From assembly GCA_028023455.1 (NCBI GenBank), contig JAQFVV010000012.1, positions 16,568,364 through 16,632,363 of the forward strand: DNA of 64,000 bases. Direction: 5' to 3'. This stretch comes from Epiperipatus broadwayi (taxonomy: Eukaryota > Onychophora > Udeonychophora > Euonychophora > Peripatidae). The position numbers and the translations under genes are program-made. This document shows, in pieces, positions 11,341-22,039 of this stretch. The notes beneath the pieces are model-generated. The model was not told the DNA's origin and ran no database searches. It saw nothing but the letters and a program-made list of their open reading frames with translations. Position 1 is the first letter of the stretch; each line of letters starts with the position of its first letter.

Positions 11341-12284
11341 AGTACTATCAGGCTTCTGAATTTTAGGCTATTAAGATCATATATAATTTTCAATGATTAT
11401 CCAATTTTGACAGGCAATGTCTTCCAAATTATTTATGAGGACGAATAGTTTTAATTTTAACAGTATACAAGCCTAACACGAGCATCAGTTTTGAAAGAAA
11501 CTTTTTAAATTCCAACCATCAATAAAGATATTAAATGTATATATATTTTGCTCTAAATCTTTTTTTTTTTTTTTCTGACTCTTACTTTTCTCATACGGTA
11601 CTTATTAAACCTATTATTTTGAAATTTCCTTGTGAGTATATGATATTTTTAGTTATTAAAATGATTCTAAAATTTTAAATACAATTTCAATAAATATTTA
11701 TGCCTTTAATATTATTGTGAGAGGAAGTTTTGATAAACATATCTTCGAATTATTGCTCGCGAGTAACAAGCACACGGTATGTATACCCAGCACGCAACTA
11801 ACACTTTATTTTTCGAAATAGTAATCTATAAACCGAAATATAATTTATATTACTTTAAAATTTATTGAAAATATTAATTGAAAGTGTAAAAAAAAAAGTT
11901 TTACAAACAATAATCTTTTAAAATAATACATTTTTGAACGATATACTGCCGTAGGGAAAAAAATTAGCTTTTTTTTTTTTTTAAAAAAAAAAAAAAACAG
12001 ACCGAAACTCACGTTTTGTTTTATTTACAAAAAAAAAAAAAAAAAAACACTTTTAGAGTAAATAATTAAAAAAACAGATCGCTTTTTACAAAGTCATACT
12101 TTAAAAATACATCGATTCATGAAATGGTGAAATAGAATGTAAAATTATTACGTTTGACCGTATATTTAAATAGTTATGACTTTATAAATTATTCACCCCT
12201 GTACATTATAGGCCCTGAATGTTTTAAGTACTATGTTCATAAACGTTAGCAATGAGGCATTTAGAGGTTGCTGTTTTTACCGTG

Positions 12285-12560
12285 TGTAACGTGGAGAAAC
12301 AGCGCCGCGTAGTGGGCTAGAATCTTGGTAGTTTCTGATAGCAGACGACACATAAGCTAGATGTGTTTACGGCAATCAGCGCCACCTAGGTTCTTGGTAG
12401 CAGACGACGCAAGCTGCCAGCCAGCTTGTGGAAGGTTCCTGTGCGTACGCATGGTGAACAGCGCCACCTATCGGCAGAAAAAGCGTCGTCTGCTTTTGAG
12501 GCCCCTACCCTGTATGTTCTGTGTGAAAACACAGAAACAGCGCCTCTAGCGGCGACAGTA
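12285..12560 (-). repeat. GC-rich ~80-bp array, right-arm copy
   Basis: Reverse complement of the 2165-2440 array. CAGCGCC cores occur at about 12300, 12378, 12460 and 12539. The CTCF-like cores therefore face the opposite way to those of the left arm, so the two clusters point toward each other across about 10 kb. Confidence 0.7.
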
Positions 12561-12586
12561 CAGTCTGCCAACCACGACCGATTGAT

Positions 12587-14160
12587 CTATAGATCCCCCT
12601 TAGATAATTATGATTGGTGATTATAAGGCTGGATCATCGATTCTTTCAATAAAAAAAAAGTTATACAACAAAGAAAAATGGATTCTATATGATACATATA
12701 TAATTTGGATATGGAAATTATTAGTCCACGTAGTTAGCTATTCTTCAGCACTGATATACAGATGACAAGATGGCTGTTCCTTATAGATTAGGAAAATTTC
12801 TGGATCTTGGTAGTTTGATAACCCATTTGACGTGTGGTCACTTTTTAGGTAATTGGTCTATGACTTGACAGTGGAAAGGGATGTTCTTTGTTTACTGCTG
12901 CTTTCTCCATGATCCTTGTGAACAATTTCTCCTCCTGGTAATGATGAAGACATTACTGATATTATTAGCTTATAAAGTCGAATCATTCATAGGCATATAA
13001 TTGGCAGACTCCCATGTACAATGTTTAATGAGCTTCCTACCCCCACATCATTTGGTATTGCTTATTATTCATCAGGATTAATATTATCTGCTATAGATTA
13101 GAAGGTGTGTAGTCTTTTTTTGGTTTCTTCAGCCAGCTAATAATTTTTCTTATGAGCTTTGTGTCACTGAATAATAAAATTTTACATGAATTGTTCCATT
13201 GAAACTATTAACATAAGTCTTTTCTAAGGAAATGTATTTTTCCGCTGATCTCAATAAACTTTTCCTTCTCTAGTCATTTCCAATAACTTTTGGAGATAAT
13301 TTATTCTTTTATAAAATTATCAAATCATAAATCGAATATTAGTTCCATTTTAAGCATTATTTTAATGCATGTTGGTAACTTTAAAAAAAGTGGTTATTAT
13401 TTTCTTGATTAAAACAATTCAGTTTCTTTTCTGGCATATCCAGTGCATATCACAAACATTTTATATATAATTCTGTATTCCCACACTTTACGTGATTTAA
13501 TTTTATTTAGTCTCTTTAATTTAATTTTTATTTTTTTCAAAAAAAAAAAAAAATTGTGATAGTTTAGATCCCATTTTTGTTTGTTAGTCTTTTATACTAA
13601 ATTCGGGGATTTGGTAAATTGAGCATCAATTACTCTTATTTTGTAGTCAGTAGACTTAACACAATAAAAAGAAAATGAAAACAAGACGATGTCATGATCT
13701 ACTTATAATTAACATTATAATTTGTTTTTACACAACAAAGAGTGTTAATAGATTCATTATACCTTTAATTAAGTATGTTTTGTTTTGGACCCTCTTTGTT
13801 TTTAATAGGTTGGGACCGTATGTTTATAATATGTAATGTTTTTTTATTGATATGAAATTTATATGTATATTGTAATGATGTGTATATACACACATTGCAT
13901 GTGTGTGTATATATATACAAGTTACATGATTTACTTATTTATTTAAAGTAAAATATACAAAAATGAAATAGAAAAAGAATCTCAATATTTAATAGTTGGG
14001 GAAAAGTAAAAGTTAAAATAAGTTAGAATTATTTAGTAATTATAACCTATCTTTCTTTTATGTACTTTTATTTTTATATAATTTTGTCAAAAAAATACTC
14101 TTTGTTAAAAGCACTTTTTAATTAAAATTTTTTATAATTAATTAAAATAATTCGTAAAAA
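12587..14160. other. Intergenic, no gene identified
   Basis: AT-rich, with a slightly GC-richer stretch at about 12750-13100. Minus-strand translation there gives fragments without a secure family match. A TG/CA palindrome lies near 13880-13915. Nothing further can be supported. Confidence 0.4.
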
Positions 14161-15300
14161 ACTAATCAGGCTCTCGAGATTAAGATGCCAGACTGATTAA
14201 ATGAACAACATATGGCTAATTTCAGTGCAGTTAAAATAGAAAAACAAGAAAATAAAGCAATGTACTTTTTAATTAAAAAAATTTAAAGATCAGATGTAGT
14301 GATAGCGTGGATAAAAACTCGAGCAAAGATGGGGTCAGAGTGTATAAAAAGCTGACATTCTCTATTGTTATCATTCAAGACTATTCAGAATTCAGATTCA
14401 GACTTAAAATTATTCCGAGGATTCATGCTATGCAGAAAATATTATAAAAGGGAGTTAAAAATATAAACAAGGTCAACCAGCAGCAGTGAAAAGTCAAGCC
14501 GCTAATCGTCCAGCACAATGAAACCATTCTACTATCGTGCCATGAAAGAAATGAGTGACTAGATCCAAATACCAGTGTTAGGCCGTTAACCTCCACTCGT
14601 CTCTTGTGTGCCATTAGCCAAATGTCATGATATATTGCTCTGACTCACCTTCTGCTGATGTTTGAACCTGTCATGCCAGTTCAAGGGAAACAGCCCACGC
14701 CATAGGATTCAGAATCAAGAAGAAGAAGCTTCACTTATGCTGAAATATTTGCTTGCCAGGAATATATCCGGATCAGAAATAGGGTGATAAAACCCAGAGA
14801 CTGTGATAGACCTAGGTAACTATTATCCATTGATGTCATTATTAGAACTTTTAAATTCTCAATACTAGTATTAAACTTTAAAATCTTCCCCTGAATAGAA
14901 CTTTAGATTTCACTCAGAAGCTTGCATATTTGTTTTTAAATGTAGAATATCTCTTACGTATTTTTATATTTGTATTATTATTTTTTATTTATTATTATTG
15001 TCTTTTAATAAATTTATGTAAATTATTAGTGTTGTTTATATCTCTCTCCATTTATCGAAGTAAATGTATTGCCGGTCTCATGCTTAAGAACTAGCCATGG
15101 GTCAAGCACCTGAAACATGTTAATGACATTTCATGGGTTCCAGTTTAAGTATTGAATGGTGTCGTGGGTTTAAACCTGTTATAAACAATCCCCATTAGGT
15201 GTTTCACGTTTCATGCAGCCAGAGAGAGTTACCTTGATCTGGAAAGGTGACTGTCGGTTTAATATTTTTATTAAATTTCGATCTGACTGGGGGTATGATT
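14160..15300. other. GC-richer non-coding block
   Basis: A stretch of higher GC than its surroundings containing the candidate promoter, without an open frame. It could be a solo LTR or the promoter and untranslated first exon of the GCP6-like gene. The block near 15060-15290 is also unlike its neighbours. From 15300 to 16464 I see only AT-rich sequence. Confidence 0.35.
14343..14405 (+). promoter_or_regulatory. Candidate TATA/Inr/DPE core promoter
   Basis: TATAAAAAG starts at 14343. TCATTC at 14371 fits the arthropod initiator TCAKTY and places the start base (14373) 30 bp downstream of the TATA T. AGACT at +28 (14400) fits four of five positions of the DPE consensus RGWYV. The spacing is canonical. 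It could drive an LTR retrotransposon or the 5' exon of the host gene, since a splice-donor-like CTAG|GTAACT follows at 14811-14821. Not experimentally supported. Confidence 0.35.
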
Positions 15301-16464
15301 GATACGTAAATATTAATCATATTTACTCCTCTGCTTGAGTAATGGGGACTCTAAAATCATATTAGAGATTAATAGGTCTTAATTAATAAATAATTAGACA
15401 TGGAATAAATAGTAAAAAGTTTTTATATTGTTAAATCCCATTACAATATATTTAATACATTATGATAGTGTATTTATGAATGTTTTTTTAAAAATTGAAA
15501 ATGATTGTTTAAAAACAGTTGAAACATTTTGATATTAGTAAGTAAAGCATAATCCAAAAAAAATTAGTATTTATATTTAAAAAATACTGTCAAAAGAAAT
15601 GAGATATACTATTCTAATTTTTTAAATAAATATTGTAAGAAAACTTTTAAAATATTGTTTCATTTTATTTTCTACAGTCATTAATAATGAATATTGAAAA
15701 AATAAAATTTTTAAATCTTAGTTAACTTTTTTTTTTTTAAAAAAATTCTGGTTATAATGTTTAAAATGATATTGAGTTATATATTCATTTTTAAAGATTT
15801 GCAAATGAAAAGTTGTGAGAAATGTTGACAAAGGAAATATATATTTTGGAAAATTTATAACTTTAATAGAAGTTAATAAATGTAATTTCTTTGTAAGGTA
15901 AAAATGAATAGGAAGACTAGAAAGATTGAAACCCTGCTACTTTTAAGTTAAAAAATAAATGTAATTCCGGATTTTTTTTTAAAATTAAAATATTTGCAAT
16001 ATCAAAGAATATATTCTAAAAAAAAAATAATCTTGATTTGCTATATTTTTATTATTGAAACTATTTAGATATGTTTGAAATATTTTAAACTATTATCTTT
16101 AGTCTAATTAGAATAGAAATATTTCCCAGAATAGATATAGTAATATAAATTTTGTAAATTAAGACATTAATTTTTGGAATCTATTATTTTACATGTTGCA
16201 GATGAACTTTTTATACTCATTGAATAATATACTGTATATGTTAACAATAATTTATTTTTGGTATTTTCCTGCATCTTTCAATGTTTACATATATTCATTC
16301 ATAATAATGAGTAATTTTGTTGTGTATGTTTGAATCTAATGTTTATATGAACTATTAAAAAAATAATATATATAATATTTTTTTTTAAATATGACAAAAA
16401 ATTAAATAATGTATTAGTTAAGTTGTCATTAATTTGTTGTAAATAAGAATATTATTTTTTCTAG

Positions 16465-16764
16465 GAATGGATAGTCCTTATGCTTTAATAACTCAGTTGT
16501 GTGAAGCTCATATTAAAAATTTTTACGATGATGATAAAGTACATGGGGGTGTATATCATCCAGCTTTTTATAAGAAAAATCTTCTCAAGAAGCTTAAAAC
16601 CATAGCATATAATCATCTTTTAACATATTGCAAGTATAGTGACAGCAATGATTTTAAAACTGAGAATATACTTGCTGTTAAGATCTATAATTTACGTAGT
16701 GGTCATCGATTTGATGAAGCAGATCGATTAGAAAAACTTTCAAACATTGTTCATAATTCTGCAG
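16465..16764 (+). CDS. TUBGCP6: GCP6-like gene, first coding exon
   Basis: The ATG at 16467 begins 99 codons plus one base, starting MDSPYALITQLCEAHIKNF. The exon is preceded by an acceptor (TTTTTTCTAG) and followed by a donor (GTATAG), so an untranslated exon lies upstream. It resembles the N-terminus of gamma-tubulin complex component 6: an ITQLCEA-like start, then LKKLKTIAYNHLLT where vertebrate GCP6 has LKKVAYNALFT, then NLRSGHRFDEADRLEKL where it has DLRVGGLGPKADRLEEL. GCP6 is a subunit of the gamma-tubulin ring complex that nucleates microtubules at centrosomes. The identification rests on these short matches plus the next four in-phase exons. The remaining, much larger part of the gene is outside the window. 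Confidence 0.75.
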
Positions 16765-18110
16765 GTATAGTTTAACTAGTTTAGTATTACTTATTTGAAG
16801 TTTTTCAATATTTTTAATATAGATAATACAATTATATATTTTGAGATAGATTTACAGTATTATTATATTTTAAGTATAGATTTTGATGTATAAAATAATT
16901 ATACAAAATGAAATGTAATGAATTGCCTTTAATTTGTAATAATATTTTTATATTAAGAAATATTTTGAATATATTAAATAAACATGTTCATTTTGTCTAG
17001 TATTGATTTGATAATTGCTCATTTCCTTTTGTTATATCCATGCTGACAAAAAAAAAAAACATGCAGTCATTATCATAGAAGTTATTTGATATGTTTTGGA
17101 TTATCACAACAATATACATTTTATTATTACTAAAATTTTATATATATTAGAGAGACTATTTAAATCCTAAAAAGATGTGATAATTAATAAATGTCATGAA
17201 ACAACAAAGTCCATCCATACAGAAAATTTTTATAAAATATGTTGATCAGAAACAAGTTATTAAATTAATCATCTACTATTACCTCCCTTTCATCTGTCAG
17301 GTAATAGGTAATTATTTTTTTACTATCAATTTAAGCAGCAGCTGTTTGCCATATTTACCATTAATATATTGGCAGTAGGATCCATTGTAATCCTTAGAAC
17401 TATTATACTAATATAATAATAAGCAATCATAAACACTAGTGTATTTGGTAACTACGACTATATATAGTTATGGTATATAAATTGTACAAGTCTACTTATA
17501 GATATCCCAAGTCTTTTGGGTATATCAAATCTGTAATAATAGAACTATACAATTGAGCAAACCAATTCTGTAATGGAATAAATTTAGGCAATAATTTTAT
17601 TTAAGCTCTACTGATAAAGTAATCTAAAAATCTGTAGTAGAATAAAGCTTAATATTTATATATTAAACAAATATCAATCTCATTGGATGTCAAAATTGTA
17701 ATATACAAAATAAAATAATGCATTTGATAATTCACAATATATATTAGGAAATTATTTATATTTGGATTAATTCACGAAATAACCTTTTTATATTCAAAAT
17801 ATCAGCCTTTCAAGCTAATTGTGCATGCGCTTTTTGCGAATGTTAATAATAAGTGAATACTTTCCTTTCCAATACAAGATATAGTATTTATGCAGGAATA
17901 AAATGAATTCACTTATTCCTATAACTCAAATGCTTATATATGAGTAAATCTGAAGTACTGGCAAGGAAAGCGTGAGAATAGACCACTCACTTTAAATTAC
18001 TATTTACGATGTCTGAATGAATGACGTCGGTGAAATTGTCTAGAATTATAAACTAAAATTTATAATAGTATTTAAAGAATGAATAAAATTACTTAAACTT
18101 GATGATTGTA

Positions 18111-18980
18111 CAGGTGATTGTCTATTTTCGTACATTCTATTTTTGTACAATTCACTCTTTCTTACACATTTGTTCTTTTGATTTTTATTGATATATATGA
18201 CAAAACGTGTACTTTCATGTGTAATGATTCTTCCTTTTTTATGGACTATTAATCACTAGTCCCTCTCATCTCTGAGATTAATCACATCCATTTTTGGCAT
18301 CACAAGTTCAGTCTTGAGCAGAGACGTTTTGAGTTGGCATGTATGTTGATAAGTTGTGTCTTGTGAGTTTATGTTAGAACATGTGCTATCACTTTATGTA
18401 CATGTATGTTTTGGTGAAAAAATTTTCTCTTATTAATTCATAAACATAAATGGAAAAGAAAAAACAGCAATATTAATAAGGACAAAAAGAAATCAAGGTC
18501 TCATAATCTCCATACGTTCAAGACATAGATAATCAATCTTTTGCTTCAATCAATCGTTCGTATAATTTAAGCCGATTGACAATATGTTTAATAATCAAAA
18601 TCAAGAACAAATTTAAGGAATATTTACAAATTTATACACTGTCAAGTTAATCTTTATTTTGCTTTTAAACTTTTTAAATATTTGTCTAGATCTTATTTGC
18701 ATATATTGTATTTAGAATAATTTTTTTTATCAATTAAAATAAAATGAATTTTAGATAAAAAATATTTTTGAAGTATGAAAATTTATTATATATTAAGAAT
18801 TCTTTAAACTTTTTTTTTTTTAAAGATATAAAACATAATATTTAGCAGAAATATATATATATATACATGTATTTTGAAAATCCTTTTTGATATTTTTTTT
18901 TATATTGCTCTACTTTCATACATTTCTACTTTCATGCACATTTCTAAAACCAATTAGGTATGAAAGTAGAGGACCACTTG
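18111..18980. mobile_element. 870-bp TA-flanked non-autonomous DNA transposon
   Basis: The left end CAGGTGATTGTCTATTTTCG and right end (reverse complement CAAGTGGTCCTCTACTTTCA) are inverted repeats matching at roughly three quarters of positions. TA lies directly outside both ends (18109-18110 and 18981-18982). The paired LTR at about 32300 has the flanking sequence GATGATTGTA without the insert, an empty site with a single TA. The TIR style resembles pogo/Tigger-type Tc1-mariner elements; no transposase is encoded. Confidence 0.75.
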
Positions 18981-19126
18981 TATATAAAGTTTGTATCAAT
19001 AATTTATCGACTAGCTCTTATGCTTGAATAATATCAATTGTTGTTTATGAAAATATTAATTTCACCATTGATAATTACTGAATTCTAATAAAATAATAAA
19101 ATCTATATTACTTTTCTAATATATAG

Positions 19127-20163
19127 GGTATATGAGCACAGATTTTCACATGACCCACCACTCTCCACACTATCTCATAACACTGATACATGTAAACACA
19201 TATATATTGAAAAGATAAATAATCACCAATACACGTATTTCATGCTAAACCAGCAATCATCAATTGGTCCAGATTACCATCTCTACACATATATGCTATA
19301 AGTGCTCAAATATATATTAAGATAGTCAAATCTCACACTTTAATGGACAGACTTCAATCTACTCCACACTCCAACTCTTCATCCAATTGAAAATCTGATG
19401 ATGGAATGCTCGAAGGTCACCCTGAGGCAGAAATTCTTGTCACACCCATGTTGACCTAAGGTCAATCTGATGCCTCATGTACAGGACATCCATTTAATAT
19501 ATATACAAATCTGGACCAACTAATGATACGCATATTGGTGATTATTTATCTTTTCAACATATATGTGTTTAAGTGTATCAGTGTTATGAGATAGTGTGGA
19601 GCGTGATGGGTCATGTGAAAGTCTGTGCTCATATACCCTATATATTACATATATAAACACAGGTATGTAATAAGCCTGTGTGTTTCAGTTATTACATAAG
19701 TAGAGATGTCTGCCCATCCCTTGTATATGTATTTAATTGATTATGTCCTGTATGTGAGGGGTCAGATTGACTTTAGGTCAACATGGGTGTGACAAGAATC
19801 TTGGCCTCAGGGTGGCCTTCGAGGATTCCATTATCAGATTTTCAATTGGATGAAGAGTTGGAGTGTGGAGTAGATTGAAGACTGTCCATTAAAGTGTTTA
19901 GGTTTGACTATCTTAATATATATTTGAGCACTTATAGCATATATGTGTAGAAATGGTAATCTGGACCAACTGATGAATGCTGGTTTAGCATAAAATACGT
20001 ATATTGATGATTATTTATCTTTTCAACATATATGTGTTTAAGTGTATCAGTGTTATGAGATAGTGTGGAGAGTGATGGGTCATGTGAAAGTCTGTGCTCA
20101 TATACCCTATATATTACATATATAAACACAGGTATGTAATAAGCCTGTGTGTTTCAGTTATTA
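19127..20163. repeat. R1 repeat cluster, inverted plus direct copies
   Basis: Three R1 units lie together: one on the minus strand (about 19127-19510), one partial on the plus strand (about 19514-19712) and one longer on the plus strand (about 19713-20163). The first and third can pair as a hairpin around GTATATGAGCACAGA / TCTGTGCTCATATAC. The second and third are near-identical over about 150 bp, offset by about 465 bp. The paired LTR (near 32420) lacks the whole block, so it arrived after the LTR pair formed. Small frames here have no recognisable product. Confidence 0.75.
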
Positions 20164-22039
20164 CTTTACTAATTAAAATTTTTACATAATTGTGATTGCA
20201 AAGAGACTGAATGATTATTGCTATGCCATTTATCTACTAACTCAAATAAAATTTTTGATTCACGTCTAGTAAAAAAAAACAATTTTATTTACAAAATAAA
20301 AAATAAGGCATTAATTAATATGCTTTAATAGTTCAGAATAAATTTACTATAAAATGTTTTACTAGTTGTAGCTATACTATGGTACTAAGACATTTTACAT
20401 TTTCACCATAAAGAAAATATTCATTTATTTATTTTTAATAAACTATATATATATTGAATATACAAAAGAGAAAGTCAACAATCTGTTTTGATTCGCTTAT
20501 TGATCATTTATGCCATAAATATGGTAATTTATTTATTATAATTTTGTAACTAGGTAAATCTTTTTTCTTCACTATTAAAATCGTAATTATAATTATGCAT
20601 TCTTTTGCCAAAGCGCTAAGCTTATAAAATCTTTAATATTAAATAATTACAACTTCACTAACATATGCAAACTTTGAGTATGGGATCCAAAGTTACATCC
20701 CGAAAGGACTAAGCTTATAAAATTTTAAATATTAAGTAATTACAGCTTCACTAACATAAGCAAAAGACTGCATAATTATAGTTAAAATTGTTTTTCTAAA
20801 CAACTTATTACCTATCCCAAATAATAATTTCTTTATAATATATATATATTTCAATTATTATACTTGTGATGGTTTATAATCGAATGAAAAGAAGTCATTA
20901 AATAAGAATTAGTAATTATTTAAATATTTATTTTAAATTTACTAAGATTTTCTTTATGGTTAATTATTTATATATATCCAGTTATACACACATATATCAA
21001 ATGACTTTAAAAAAATAATACAAATAATAATTATATAAATAAAACATAGGAATTGCTTTATCAAATGTGTTAAGATACTAGTCAATGTTTATACACAAAA
21101 GTTTAAACAACCCTTAAGTTTTTTTATTAAATTTAAGCAAAGATAATCCAAGAAATGGTGATATTTTTTTTAAAAGTTTAATAATTCCAAAAGCTTATTT
21201 CCTTTTAAAATATTCAAAGTTTATTAAAATGAATAATCCATACTAGGTTATAGCAATATTCTCATTTTAATTGATGTTGAGTAATAAGTATTGTTTTATT
21301 CTTTAAAATCATTAAATGGTTATTTATTAAATCCAAAATTATTATCCATTTGGTTAATTATTTAATTCATACAACAAAATCCTACCGGCATTTTATAATT
21401 TTTTCAATCCATTTGGTTAGAATTCTTCACACATAAATAGATGCATAAGTATGTATATTAATTCATGCAACAAAATCCTACAGGTATTTTATAATTTTTT
21501 CAGAATGCTCTTAAAACAAATTGCATTTCTTAATTGTTATTTTAGATTATTTCTCAAAAGAAAACAAATTGTTCTTTGGAGCAAATGTTAATTTTCTACT
21601 TAGCTTTCCATTGTGTGAAACATTTTTTAAATAGTATATTCATTTTTAAAATTTATTGTTGAACACAATACAGCAAATGAAATGATAGATATATATAGAG
21701 CAAATGAAGTGATAGAGATATATATAGAGACAGTCTTACGTTAGCCATGGGCTTTTTATATCATTTTTTATTTATGTAATATTTAGGTCATTAACATAGA
21801 AATAGGTCAAAATAATCAACTCAAAATTTACCACTTTTAATTAATTTATTGAGCAATTATTGCATTTTACAAATACAAACCAGCATCCCTAAACAAAATA
21901 TTTTCTTTTAAATTTTAAAATGAAAAATATTTTAAAATAGAAATAACAATAATTTTAACATTTCTTCTTTAAAATAAAAATACATTTGTTTGTGTACCAA
22001 AAACATAATTTCATTTAATACATTTTTAATAACTATAAT

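Larger units (their letters stand above)
2147..12580. mobile_element. Large inverted-repeat (foldback-like) element
   Basis: The two ends are inverted copies. The left end begins CGGTCGTGGTTGGCAGACTG and the right end finishes with its exact reverse complement. The direct repeat ATTGAT lies just outside both ends (2141-2146 and 12581-12586), a candidate 6-bp target duplication. The arms (2147-4018, and 7063-7166 plus 10799-12580) agree at about 98% where I compared them. Each arm runs from a GC-rich array through AT-rich sequence into the RT region of an RTE LINE. Without the later Penelope insertion the element is about 6.8 kb. No transposase is visible. A 6-bp duplication is known for Polinton/Maverick elements, but none of their genes are present; foldback elements with subrepeats in the arms are another parallel. 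The alternative is two independent LINE insertions sharing an unusual 3' tail. Confidence 0.55.
10799..12580 (-). repeat. Right arm of inverted-repeat element
   Basis: Reverse complement of 2147-3915. Over 130 bases near the tip I count about three differences. The outermost 20 bases are identical to the left tip. The arm is extended inward by 7063-7166 once the Penelope insertion is removed. Confidence 0.85.

Noticed and set aside
2147-12580. Polinton/Maverick identity for the inverted-repeat element
   Set aside because: A 6-bp flanking repeat fits, but no polymerase B, integrase, packaging ATPase or capsid genes are present and the ends do not start with AG.
19932-20129. Minus-strand frame of 65 codons in the R1 cluster
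   Set aside because: Lies wholly in a repeat unit; the equivalent frames in other R1 units are disrupted.
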